Source of the DNA: Myxococcales bacterium
GTDB taxonomy: Bacteria > Myxococcota_A > Polyangia > Polyangiales > JADJMO01
NCBI GenBank assembly: GCA_016709545.1
Contig: JADJMO010000018.1
Location: 124,001 to 188,000 of the forward strand
Direction of reading: 5' to 3'
DNA: 64,000 nucleotides
Of this stretch, positions 1 through 10,537 are shown in pieces. Every line of letters starts with the position of its first letter. Position 1 is the stretch's first letter. Under the pieces are notes generated by a model, which was not told the origin of the DNA, did not search any database, and saw only the letters and a list, made by a program, of their open reading frames with translations. The translations under genes and the position numbers were made by a program.

Positions 1-527
1 TGCAGCACGAGGCGGCCGAGGCCGCGCCGGAAGAGAGCGCGACCGACCAGCGGCAAGAGGGCGAGCCGCTCCTCGACGTGCGCGCGGCGTGGCAGGATCG
101 GCGGCGCGATCAGGACGAGACGCTCGACGAACTCGGGCCACTCGGTCGCGACCAGCAAGGCCAGCGCGGCGCCGGAGTCGTGCCCGACGAGGGTCACCCG
201 GCCGACGCCGATCGCGGCGACCAGATCCACCACCTGCTCGCCGAGGGCCTGCAAGGAGAGACCACGCCCGTCGGCGCCAGGGGCGAGATCGGGGGCGATG
301 ACCCGCTGACGAAGAGCGAGGAGCTCGAGCAGCTCGTTCCAGTGGGCCGCGTCGTGCCCGAGGCCGTGCAGCAAGAGGAGTCGCTTCTCGTCCGGGGAGC
401 TCGTCGCGCCGAGGTCGCGATAGCGCACGAGCCCGCGCGGCAGCGCGACCTCGAAGGTGCCTGCCCGAGCCACGCCCTCCGGAGCCTCGGCCCGAGGGGC
501 GGAGAGCGCGTCGTCCGCGTCGCCCAT
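1..527 (-). CDS. alpha/beta hydrolase with Asp nucleophile (C-terminus beyond window)
   Basis: The reading frame runs off the left edge, so only the first 175 residues are present. Alpha/beta-hydrolase landmarks are visible: the oxyanion strand-turn HGLGHD at residues 54-59 and the nucleophile elbow GHDSGA at 115-120. The nucleophile position (small-x-Nu-x-small) is Asp117 rather than Ser. In this superfamily that is typical of epoxide hydrolases and haloalkane or fluoroacetate dehalogenases, which form an alkyl-enzyme ester. The acid and His of the triad lie in the missing part. No signal peptide is seen, so it is probably cytoplasmic. The ATG at 527-525 is preceded 8 nt upstream by a -10-like TATCGT. 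Substrate cannot be predicted. Confidence 0.85.
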   Translation of the reverse strand, partial: MGDADDALSAPRAEAPEGVARAGTFEVALPRGLVRYRDLGATSSPDEKRLLLLHGLGHDAAHWNELLELLALRQRVIAPDLAPGADGRGLSLQALGEQVVDLVAAIGVGRVTLVGHDSGAALALLVATEWPEFVERLVLIAPPILPRRAHVEERLALLPLVGRALFRRGLGRLVL

Positions 528-535
528 GCCGGCGC

Positions 536-541
536 ACGATA
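536..541 (-). promoter_or_regulatory. -10-like hexamer of the alpha/beta hydrolase gene
   Basis: TATCGT on the minus strand lies 8 nt before the ATG. This spacing would place the transcription start at or next to the start codon (leaderless). No convincing -35 is seen. Confidence 0.35.
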
Positions 542-817
542 GCCCGTTCGCCCGCCCCGCAGTCACCTACATCGGCCCACGGGTAGGAGCCGATCGGCCC
601 CGGTGGGACAAGTTCGCGACTTTCGACGCAGGACGTCGTAGCCGCGCCGGCCATTCGCACGAAGTGCCTGAAATCACGGGCAATCGGCGCTCCGAAGGCG
701 TCGTCGCCGGCATATCCGGATCGGGATAGCGCGGACGTTTCATTGTCATCGATAAGTGGCGCCGCCACGAAGTGATTCGTCATTCGGCTCTCTGTGGACA
801 GATTGCATTGCGAAACG

Positions 818-847
818 TTGACCCAGTTCCATTCAGTGGATTACATT
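818..847 (+). promoter_or_regulatory. candidate sigma70 promoter of the MerR-like gene
   Basis: TTGACC at 818-823 and TACATT at 842-847 are separated by 18 bp. Transcription would start near 854, leaving a leader of about 225 nt before the TTG start at 1082. Confidence 0.5.
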
Positions 848-880
848 CGCGAGCGCAGTAGGGAACACGACACTGAATGG
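829..880. repeat. operator-like 10-bp inverted repeat, centres 42 bp apart
   Basis: CCATTCAGTG at 829-838 has its exact reverse complement CACTGAATGG at 871-880. The first arm lies in the promoter spacer and the second just downstream of the predicted start. A 42-bp centre spacing is about four helical turns, so two bound dimers could face each other across the promoter. Confidence 0.45.
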
Positions 881-1081
881 TCGTTTCCTGCCGCAGACGT
901 TCACTTCCTCCCATCCGACGCTGTTGTTCGTGCCACGATGAGGAGACCAGGTGCTCGGGCCGAGTCGCTCACCCCACCCCGTTCCGCTGGAGCGGCCGGG
1001 AGAACGGCGTCGGCGATGATCCGAGCGGGGATTGCTCGATCAGTGGGGCGAACGACACGAAAGGATCACGAGGGGGTCGAC

Positions 1082-1624
1082 TTGGACGCGGGTGAAGACA
1101 TCGAGCACAGCGAGACCGAACTCGACGACGAGACGGTCGCGCGCATCGAGGCCAAGCACTCCGCTGGGTTGACCTCTCACGCCATCCTCGAGGCGCTGCA
1201 CGGTACCCGTTACCGGATCAGCGAGGCGACGCTCCGCAAGTGGGTGCAGCTCGGGCTGCTACCCCGCAGCGTGCGCGTCGGACGCAAGGGCAAGCACCAG
1301 GGTTCGCAGGGGATGTATCCCGTCGCCGTCATCCGCCAGATCAAGCGGATCAAGCAGATGATGGCGCAGGACTTCACCATCGAAGAGATTCAGCGCGAGT
1401 TCCTGTTCGCGCGGAGTGACATCGAGGAGACGGAGCGAGTGCTCGGGCGCGTCATCGACGGGCTCGAGCGGGCGGTCGAGGAGCGCGCAGGCGCCCCCGT
1501 CGGCAAGGCGCTCCAGCGGGACATCGAGGACGCGCGCGATCTCTCGCGCACGCTCGTCGACAAGCTCGGCCGGATCGAGAGCGAGCTCACCATGCAAGCT
1601 CGACTCCGGAGAGCGGCGGTCTAG
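1082..1624 (+). CDS. MerR-family-like transcriptional regulator
   Basis: A 180-residue protein with a winged-helix MerR-type DNA-binding domain at about residues 28-105: the recognition part reads ISEATLRKWVQLGLLP and is followed by a basic wing (VGRKGKHQG). The C-terminal 70 residues are a charged, probably coiled-coil helix that could dimerise; no Cys-based metal site or drug-binding domain is seen. The TTG at 1082 was chosen because a GAGGGGG Shine-Dalgarno lies about 6 nt upstream; an in-frame ATG at 1016 has no such site. The promoter and inverted repeat upstream suggest autoregulation. Target and effector are unknown. Confidence 0.8.
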   Translation: MDAGEDIEHSETELDDETVARIEAKHSAGLTSHAILEALHGTRYRISEATLRKWVQLGLLPRSVRVGRKGKHQGSQGMYPVAVIRQIKRIKQMMAQDFTIEEIQREFLFARSDIEETERVLGRVIDGLERAVEERAGAPVGKALQRDIEDARDLSRTLVDKLGRIESELTMQARLRRAAV

Positions 1625-1649
1625 CGAACGCGCGCGGGACGCGCGTTCG
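1625..1649 (+). terminator. GC hairpin directly after the MerR-like stop codon
   Basis: A 10-bp stem starting CGAACGCGCG with a 5-nt CGGGA loop begins right after the TAG. There is no U-run, so termination activity is uncertain. Confidence 0.35.
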
Positions 1650-1842
1650 TGCGAAGCAGACAGAGATTCACGAGGTGACCGCGCAGTGGGCGCTCACCTC
1701 TCGGCGACGGGCCCGGCGCAGGCGAGCGGCGGGTGAGCACGGGTGCGTTCGCGCGCCGTGCGCCGTCGTGTGGGCGTGGGCCAGGCGCGCGCGCTCTTTC
1801 ACGGACCACCGAGACCAGGCTTCCGCGGGGAGAGGCAGACCA

Positions 1843-2547
<705 letters not shown>

Positions 2548-2571
2548 GCGCCCTCGCAGAGACCCGCGGCG

Positions 2572-3000
2572 TCAGCGCTTGGCCCCATTCTGGCCACCGA
2601 GCGCCGCGAGCTCCGTGAGCGCCTTCTCGCACGCCGGTTCGGCCGCGGCGGCTTCTTTGGTGGCGTCGTCGGCCGCGCCCACGATGACCGCCAGCGCGCT
2701 CGGCGTGGCGGCGCCGTTCCCGCCGGCGTCGACCGGGCCGAGCGACTTCGCCTTGTCGACGAGGTTGCGCGCTTGTACGAGCGCGCTCCCGTAGCGCACG
2801 CAGGCGTCGCGCGCCGTGCACACGGCTCCCGCGCACGGCACCGTCGACAGGGCAGCGAGCGCCGGCTTGCGATCGTCTCCCTGCGCCTCCTCGAACGCCC
2901 GATACGCCGTCAGCACCGCGCGCGCCTGTGGGTCCCCCCGATCCCGGCAGGCGGCGAGAGTGAGGGCGACGAGGGCGATCGAGGCATGGCGAGGGGTCAT
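2572..3000 (-). CDS. small predicted lipoprotein
   Basis: A 142-residue protein with a lipoprotein signal (hydrophobic IALVALTLAAC, lipobox LAAC). The mature part is Ala-rich and helical and has three Cys after the lipid Cys (PCAGAVCTARDAC), plus one near the C-terminus. No known domain is recognised. The start overlaps the stop of the parvulin gene (ATGA), so it is translated with that upstream gene and probably acts in the same envelope process. Confidence 0.75.
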   Translation of the reverse strand: MTPRHASIALVALTLAACRDRGDPQARAVLTAYRAFEEAQGDDRKPALAALSTVPCAGAVCTARDACVRYGSALVQARNLVDKAKSLGPVDAGGNGAATPSALAVIVGAADDATKEAAAAEPACEKALTELAALGGQNGAKR

Positions 3001-3638
3001 TGCAGGCGCTTGGCGATCCAGAACCCGCGAGGCGTGTCGAGGATGGGTGAGAGGCTCCCGACCGGGAGCGTGAACAGCATGTACTGCGTCGCCGGCTCGA
3101 GGACGCCGCGCTTGACCGATCCGATGTCGGCCATCGACCCTGGGTCGCCCGCCTTCACCGCGGCGGCGAAGTCCTTCTGTGCGTCGGCGTGGAGCGCCTT
3201 GGCGCGCAGCTCGGCCACGTCGCGCGGCGGCGCCTCCTTGGGGGCGAACTGCGCGCCCTCGTAGCGGACCAGGATGACACCGAAGCGGATCCAGTGCGGC
3301 GAGCCCACCGGCAAGGGAGGTGGGTCCTTGCCGTCGGGCATCCGGAGGCCCTTGTCCGACTTGGCCACGCCGTCGAGCGCGGCCTGCAGCTTCTCGATCT
3401 GCGGCGGCGATATCGAGAGCGAGGGCATCGCGCGCAGATCGGCGATCGCGCTCGAGAGCCGATCGGCCGGGCTCGGGCCAAAAGAGGGGAGCGTCGAGTC
3501 GAGCGCGACCGGGCTCGCCGAGGGCGCGGCGGTCGCCTCGCGCCGCGGCCCACGCGCGAGCGAGAACACGATCGTCGCGATCACGAGCCCGCCGATGGCG
3601 ATCGTGGTGTTGCGCGGAGGAGGCGTGTCCAGGGCCAC
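2997..3638 (-). CDS. parvulin-type peptidyl-prolyl isomerase, membrane-anchored
   Basis: A 213-residue protein: one N-terminal membrane segment (about residues 12-27) followed by a periplasmic parvulin/PpiC-like domain. The family signature is visible in the strands GVILVRYEG and in the C-terminal TLPVGSLSPILDTPRGFWI, matching the parvulin pattern in which the domain ends with a short strand after a turn. It would catalyse prolyl isomerisation of exported proteins. The GTG start lies 6 nt after a TAGCCT hexamer that overlaps the stop codon of chaN. It forms an operon with the lipoprotein behind it. Confidence 0.8.
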   Translation of the reverse strand: MALDTPPPRNTTIAIGGLVIATIVFSLARGPRREATAAPSASPVALDSTLPSFGPSPADRLSSAIADLRAMPSLSISPPQIEKLQAALDGVAKSDKGLRMPDGKDPPPLPVGSPHWIRFGVILVRYEGAQFAPKEAPPRDVAELRAKALHADAQKDFAAAVKAGDPGSMADIGSVKRGVLEPATQYMLFTLPVGSLSPILDTPRGFWIAKRLQ

Positions 3639-3644
3639 GGGCGA

Positions 3645-3650
3645 AGGCTA
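3645..3650 (-). promoter_or_regulatory. -10-like hexamer before the parvulin GTG
   Basis: TAGCCT, 6 nt before the GTG start, coincides with the chaN stop codon. It fits a leaderless internal start. Confidence 0.3.
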
Positions 3651-4627
3651 GCCCTTCGGCTTGCAGGGGTCTTCGTCGTCGAGCCGGGGCGTGAACCACA
3701 CGAAGTCGAACGGCAGGGCCTTGGCGTGGAAGACCGCGGCGTAGGCCTTGGGATCCTTCCACTCGCCCTCGACCTCCACGAACGCGAGCGAGCGCGTCGT
3801 GGTGCCGGGCTTGATCCGGGACAGCGCCCACGGCACCCCACGGTCGTTGCGCACGTGCCCGGCGCCCGCCACGAGCACCGCGTGCTCCTTGTCGGCCAGG
3901 GTCTGCGCCATGACGCTGTCGCGGATACGCTGCGCCAGCACCATGCGGCCGACCGCCGGCTTCGGCAGCGCGCCACAGTGGGAGGCGAGCAGCTCGGCCT
4001 CGAGCGAGGCCTGCTCGGGGAGCGCGTCGTCGAGGTGGTGCTGGGCGCGGAGCTCTGGCGGGAGTGGAGGCGCGTCCTTGCCGACCCAGCCTTGCAGGCG
4101 CGTGCGCGAGACGCCGGCGCCGAGCACGGGGAGCCAGTGCGAGCGCACCTCGACGAACAGCGGGCGGTAGAGGAGAACGGCGGCCAGCCCGAGGTCTGCC
4201 ACGCCACCGCGTCGCCGATCACGTCGGGGTCGCCGGGGCTCGTCGCGATCGCCTCGTCCACCTTGGACTGCTGCTCGACCTCGATCATCTCGAAGGCCAC
4301 GGCGGGGCGGACGGTGCGCAGGACGAGCGCGTGGATCACCGCGGCCTGCAGGCGGTGGTGATCGGGGGCGTCGTGCTTCTCGCCGAGGAGGACGACCTTC
4401 GCGCCGGCGAGCGAGTCCATCATCGTGTCGGCCGTGACGAAGCCGCCGGTCGCGGTCGAGAAGATGCGACCGACGAGCGGGTGCCCGACGTCGAGCTTGG
4501 CCTCCCACGGCTCGCCGACCAGCGCAGGAGCCGGCTTGTTCGGGAGCGGCGTGACGGGGCCCTGCGTCGGGGTGCAGGCCGCCGCACAAGCGAACGACGA
4601 GATCGCGAGGACGAGTGTGCGGGTCAT
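3648..4627 (-). CDS. ChaN-family lipoprotein (frameshifted in this sequence)
   Basis: The start at 4627 encodes a lipoprotein signal (SSFACAAAC) and the ChaN/DUF399 N-terminal half, including LLGEKHDAPDHHRLQ, the conserved Glu/His cluster of this haem-binding family. At about 4170-4175 the frame breaks (after GWPPF); a second frame continues with LYRPLFVEV through the C-terminal half, including LVAGAGHVRND. The total length is 980 nt, one base short of a multiple of three, so a single missing base restores about 326 residues. The family is linked to haem or iron handling in the outer membrane. A TAGCAT hexamer sits 8 nt before the ATG. Confidence 0.8.
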
Positions 4628-4635
4628 CGGGGCCG

Positions 4636-4641
4636 ATGCTA
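4636..4641 (-). promoter_or_regulatory. -10-like hexamer of chaN-like gene
   Basis: TAGCAT on the minus strand, 8 nt before the ATG; leaderless-type spacing. Confidence 0.35.
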
Positions 4642-4675
4642 GCGGCGCAGCCGGCGCGCAGGCCACTCGGGCGCC

Positions 4676-4709
4676 AAAAAGGCGAGCGGCGGATCCGAGG
4701 ACCCGCCGC
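4676..4709 (-). terminator. intrinsic terminator after atpC
   Basis: Read on the minus strand, an 11-bp GC stem (GCGGCGGGTCC pairing with GGATCCGCCGC through one G-T wobble) is followed by TCGCC and five T. Confidence 0.65.
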
Positions 4710-4730
4710 CATGCCTGCACTCGGTGACCT

Positions 4731-5192
4731 TCAGTGCGTCTCGCCGCCCTTGGTGCCGCCCCGCTTGCCGGGACGCCACAGCTCGACGAGGGCGAGCTGG
4801 GCCTCGCACCACTCGATGCGCGCCGCGTGCTCGTCCCAGCGCGCACCGCTCTTGATGCCCTTCTCCTCGAGCTCGGCGAGGCGCTCACGCTCGGCGTCGA
4901 GCGTCTCCTGGGTGGCGGTCGGGTCGATGTCGTCCTCCGGCACGAAGTGCTCGGTGATCACGAGCAGCTTCTCGGGGCCCGCCTCGGCGAAGCCCGGGCC
5001 GATGACCGCGCGCTTCTGGCCACCCTTGTTGCGGTAGGTGAGCACGCCGGACTTGAGCGCGGCGAGCAAGGGCAAGTGGCCCGGGAGCACGCCGAACTCG
5101 CCCGCGACGCTGGGGGCCTGGACCTCTTCGACGTCTTCGCGGAGCGCGACGCCGTGGCGGGTGACCACCTCGAGGTGGATGGCGTCGGCCAT
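4731..5192 (-). CDS. atpC: ATP synthase F1 epsilon subunit
   Basis: A 153-residue protein with the epsilon N-terminal beta-sandwich (IHLEVVTRHGVALREDVEEV, FGVLPGHLPLLAALKSGVL) and a C-terminal two-helix part (about 95-140), the inhibitory hairpin of F1. It is slightly longer than the usual 130-140 residues because of a Lys/Gly-rich tail. It sits in the central stalk with gamma and couples rotation to catalysis. The ATG lies 1 nt beyond the atpD stop codon (minus strand), so the two are cotranslated. A terminator follows directly. Confidence 0.95.
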   Translation of the reverse strand: MADAIHLEVVTRHGVALREDVEEVQAPSVAGEFGVLPGHLPLLAALKSGVLTYRNKGGQKRAVIGPGFAEAGPEKLLVITEHFVPEDDIDPTATQETLDAERERLAELEEKGIKSGARWDEHAARIEWCEAQLALVELWRPGKRGGTKGGETH

Positions 5193-5193
5193 C

Positions 5194-6636
<1,443 letters not shown>

Positions 6637-6741
6637 CTGTGCGCCTTCTCTATCGGTTCAGGGGAACGGTCGGTATCTCTTCCCGAGCGCGCGGCGGGTA
6701 TCACGGTCCCACGCGACGGGCAACGGGAACTGTGCGGATGC

Positions 6742-7488
<747 letters not shown>

Positions 7489-7545
7489 GGGCGCGCAACT
7501 ACCACGGGGGGCCGATGCTTCCCAGAGCGGTGTGCGGCCGGCTCG

Positions 7546-7635
7546 TTAAGTCGCGACTTGTCGAGTCACGACTTGTCAAGTCACGACTTGTTAAGTCACG
7601 ACTTGTTAAGTCACGACTTGTCGAGTCGCGACGTG
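7546..7635. repeat. six tandem 15-bp palindromic units
   Basis: Six contiguous 15-bp units follow TYRAGTCRCGACTTG with few changes: 7546, 7561, 7576, 7591, 7606 and 7621. Each contains AAGTCGCGACTT or a one-base variant, a near-perfect 12-bp palindrome. Variation is mostly at the T/C and A/G positions and in the last unit (ACGTG). The array begins 58 bp upstream of the lolD ATG and ends 10 bp before the radical SAM stop codon. It has no spacers and no coding value. Confidence 0.85.
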
Positions 7636-7645
7636 ACGAGCGTGG

Positions 7646-9003
7646 TCACAGGCCGAACGGCACGTCGAGCAGGCGGTGCTTGCGGAAGTCGCGCTGGCCG
7701 CCGGCGATCTTTCGCTCCGCGAGCTCGTGCATCAGGAGGTTGATGGGCCAGAACGCCACGTTCTGGATCCACGAGTGCTCGAGGCCGAAATCGTAGCGCT
7801 TGGCGATGGCCGGGTAGGCGTACATCTCGCGCCAGGCGCGGACCCACCCCGCGCGGAGCTCGTCGCGCGTGAGGTGCTTCGGGGTGAAGAACGGCGCGTC
7901 GGTGTCGTGGTCGGTCGAGAGCCACCAGCGGTCCTTGGTGAGCCGCTGCTCCTCGACGAGGCGCTGGTAGAGGCGCGTGCCGGGGTAGGGGGTGAGGAGC
8001 GCGAACAGCGCCATCGTGAGCTTGCTCTCGACGCAGAACTCCACCGTGCGGCGGAACGAGTCGCCGCGGTCGTCGTCGAGCCCGAAGATGAAGCTGCCCC
8101 ACACCGCGATGCCGTGGTCGGCGAGCATGCGCACGATGTCGTGGTACTTGCGCGGCTTGTTCTGCCGCTTGCCGGCGCCGGTGACCGCGACGTCGTCCAC
8201 CGACTCGAAGCCGATGAAGAGGGCCTTGCACCCCGCGCGCGCCATCAGCGCCACGTTCTCGACCTTGTGCAGCGCGGCGAGCGAGGCCTGCCCGACCCAG
8301 TGCTTGCGCAGCGGGACCATCGCCTCGAACAGCTCGCGGCTGTACTTCACGTGCACCATCACGTTGTCGTCGCCGAACAGCACGCGCGGGGCGCACTGCT
8401 CGAGCTCCCGGATCACGTCGGGCACCGGGCGGAACCGGAACGTCGTGCCGTTGTAGGTGGAGACCGAGCAGAACTCGCAGGGGAACGGGCAGCCGCGGGT
8501 GGTCTGCACGACGCCGAACGGCACGTAGCGGAGCGACTGGGTGAGATCGCGGCGCGGCATGGGCAGGCCCACGAGATCGGGCCAGCCCTCTTGCTTGTAG
8601 ACCCTGCGCTGGGTGAGCGATCGGGTGCGGCCGAGGCGACCCTTCTCCGCGTCCTCGAGCACCTGCGTCCAGAGGCCCTCTGCCTCGCCGGAGACGATCG
8701 CGTCGGCGTGCGCGAGGCCCTCCTCGGGCAGCGCCGTGACGTGGATGCCCCCGAGCACCACCTGCACCCGCGCGCGCGGTACGCGTCGGCGATCGCATAG
8801 GCCCGCGCCGCGGTCTTGGAGCTCACGGAGATGCCGACGAGATCGGGGGTGTCGGTCGCCGTCGTCAGATCGATGGGATCGAGGCCGTCGTCGCGGAACG
8901 TGACGTCCATCGACGACGGGGTGTGGGCAGCGAGCGTCTGGGCCCAGAGGGGCTTGATGTAGGTGGAGTCCTCGTTGGAGGGCGCGACCAGATGCACGTG
9001 CAT
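7646..9003 (-). CDS. B12-binding radical SAM protein (frameshifted in this sequence)
   Basis: The start at 9003 gives an N-terminal cobalamin-binding Rossmann fold (HVHLVAPSNED, DLVGISVSSKTAARAYAIA), then the frame breaks at about 8770-8778 after YRARG. A second frame continues with VQVVLGGIHVTALPEE and the radical SAM barrel, whose CX3CX2C cluster motif is TTRGCPFPCEFCSV. The span of 1358 nt lacks one base of a multiple of three, so one base is missing in a GC-rich run. The family uses SAM and B12 for methyl transfer or other radical chemistry; the substrate is unknown. TAGTCT 7 nt before the ATG supports this start. Confidence 0.8.
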
Positions 9004-9010
9004 CGCCCGG

Positions 9011-9016
9011 AGACTA
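9011..9016 (-). promoter_or_regulatory. -10-like hexamer of the radical SAM gene
   Basis: TAGTCT on the minus strand, 7 nt before the ATG at 9003; leaderless-type spacing. Confidence 0.4.
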
Positions 9017-9056
9017 CCCCAGTTCACGGCACGAAATAGCCACTTGGAGACAGTGG

Positions 9057-9085
9057 TTGCACGTTTGACTACATGGACCTATATA
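9057..9085 (+). promoter_or_regulatory. strong sigma70-like promoter
   Basis: TTGCAC at 9057-9062, a 17-bp spacer and TATATA at 9080-9085 precede the lipoprotein gene, leaving a leader of about 70 nt. A short inverted repeat (CCACT...AGTGG, 9041-9056) abuts the -35 box. Confidence 0.6.
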
Positions 9086-9161
9086 GGGCGCACTTCGCGG
9101 CGAGGGGCTGCGGGGTCGCTTCGCCGGCGCGTCATCCAGGCGGTCGAAAAGGGGTCGAATC

Positions 9162-9740
9162 ATGAAGGCGTGGAAGCTTGCTCTCGGTGCGATGGTCGCT
9201 GCGTCGTTTGCGCTCTCGGGGTGTGCGGTCGAGTCGACCGACGACGAGGGCGAGATCACCGACACGAGCGACGACGCGGTCACCTACGCGAGCCTCAAGG
9301 GCACGTGGGTCGGCGAGGACGGCATCATCTATTCCTTGACCCTCACCAAGGACAAGGCCGAGACCCTGGGTGGCTTCCTCAAGGGCTACCGCTTCGACGC
9401 CACGATCGACACCGGCGTCCGCTGCATCACCACGCCGTGCGACGCCGCGAGCACCGAGGTCTCGGGCGTCTACAAGGTCGTCGGCACCAAGCTCACGCTC
9501 GCCTCGTACGACAAGCCCTCGCTCGCGTTCTCCAAGATCCTCGGCGACTACAAGCTCGCGACCAAGGCCAAGGTCACCAAGATCACCCTCACCAAGTCGG
9601 ACACCGGCACGGTCGAGCACTTCCACAAGCAGGTCGGCGTCCCCTGCGGCAAGAACGTCTGCGGCGAAGGCAGCTACTGCTGCAACCCGGTGATGAGCAT
9701 CTGCGCCAAGGTCGGCATGATGTGCATCATGGGCGGCTGA
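9162..9740 (+). CDS. predicted lipoprotein with Cys-rich C-terminus
   Basis: A 192-residue exported lipoprotein: hydrophobic signal and lipobox LSGC (Cys about 21), an acidic linker, then a beta-rich domain of about 110 residues (LKGTWVGEDGIIYSLTL, GVYKVVGTKLTL) like those of small myxobacterial secreted proteins. The C-terminal 40 residues hold six Cys, probably disulfide-bonded (CGKNVCGEGSYCCN). No catalytic motif is seen. It has its own promoter, an AAGGGG ribosome-binding site and a terminator, so it is monocistronic. Function unknown. Confidence 0.85.
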   Translation: MKAWKLALGAMVAASFALSGCAVESTDDEGEITDTSDDAVTYASLKGTWVGEDGIIYSLTLTKDKAETLGGFLKGYRFDATIDTGVRCITTPCDAASTEVSGVYKVVGTKLTLASYDKPSLAFSKILGDYKLATKAKVTKITLTKSDTGTVEHFHKQVGVPCGKNVCGEGSYCCNPVMSICAKVGMMCIMGG

Positions 9741-9764
9741 GCCTCCTCGCTTCGCGAGAGCCTG

Positions 9765-9802
9765 GCGCGGTGATCCTCACGGATCGCCGCGCTCGGCGTT
9801 TT
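9765..9802 (+). terminator. intrinsic terminator of the lipoprotein gene
   Basis: A 12-bp stem (GCGCGGTGATCC with GGATCGCCGCGC, one wobble), a TCAC loop, then TCGGCGTTTT. Confidence 0.65.
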
Positions 9803-9821
9803 GGGGTAGCACTCGGCCCCG

Positions 9822-10457
9822 ATGACCACCCCGATCCTCACCGTCGTCGACCACCCGCTCGTCAAGCACAAGCTGACCCTGATGCGGAAGAAGGAGACGA
9901 GCACCGCCTCGTTCCGCACGCTGCTCGGCGAGATCTCCATGTTGCTCGCGTACGAGGCGACGCGCGACATGAAGCTCGGCGAGGTGGACATCGAGACCCC
10001 GCTCGTCGCCATGAAGGCGCCGCAGCTCGAGGGGAAGAAGGTGGTCCTGGTCGCCATCCTCCGCGCCGGCCTCGGGATCCTCGACGGCATGCTGGAGCTG
10101 ATCCCCTCGGCCCGCGTCGGCCACATCGGCATCTACCGCGACCCGAAGACCCTCGAACCGGTCGAGTACTACTGCAAGGTGCCGCCCACCCTCGAGGAGC
10201 GCGACGTCATCGTGTGCGACCCGATGCTGGCCACCGGCAACAGCGCCGTCGCGGCCGTGGAGCGCCTCAAGCGCAACCACCCGGGGTCGCTGAAGCTCGT
10301 GTGCCTCGTGGCGTGTCCCGAGGGCATCAAGACGTTCCACGCCGCGCACCCCGACGTCCCCATCGTGACGGCGTCGGTCGACAGCCACCTGAACGACCAC
10401 GGGTACATCGTCCCCGGGCTCGGCGACGCCGGCGACCGGATGTTCGGGACGAAGTAA
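9822..10457 (+). CDS. upp: uracil phosphoribosyltransferase
   Basis: A 211-residue type I phosphoribosyltransferase that makes UMP from uracil and PRPP (pyrimidine salvage). Family signatures are the N-terminal VDHPLVKHKLTLMRKKETST, the PRPP loop VIVCDPMLATGNSAVAAV (about 127-144) and the uracil-binding C-terminus with HLNDHGYIVPGLGDAGDR. Length matches the family. A TAGCAC hexamer lies 9 nt before the ATG and no Shine-Dalgarno is obvious, so the mRNA may be nearly leaderless. It appears monocistronic. Confidence 0.96.
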   Translation: MTTPILTVVDHPLVKHKLTLMRKKETSTASFRTLLGEISMLLAYEATRDMKLGEVDIETPLVAMKAPQLEGKKVVLVAILRAGLGILDGMLELIPSARVGHIGIYRDPKTLEPVEYYCKVPPTLEERDVIVCDPMLATGNSAVAAVERLKRNHPGSLKLVCLVACPEGIKTFHAAHPDVPIVTASVDSHLNDHGYIVPGLGDAGDRMFGTK

Positions 10458-10537
10458 CGGCCGAGCCTCGCGGCGGACCGACGAGAGCGGTGGCCGTTCT
10501 GCGCACATCGCGTACCCTGTCGACCTCGGAGGTCTCG

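Larger units (their letters stand above)
528..1081. other. 554-nt intergenic region, divergent regulatory DNA
   Basis: No convincing gene was found. The part at 735-880 is less GC-rich than its surroundings. It holds a sigma70-like promoter (818-847) and a perfect 10-bp inverted repeat (829-838 and 871-880), both facing the MerR-like gene. Short open frames here have no codon bias or recognisable content. Confidence 0.5.

Noticed and set aside
457..749. Small genes in the 528-1081 intergenic region
   Set aside because: Short open frames on both strands lack ribosome-binding sites, domains and codon bias; the region is better read as regulatory DNA.
7546..7635. The 15-bp repeat array as a CRISPR array
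   Set aside because: The units are contiguous with no spacers, and no cas gene is in the window.
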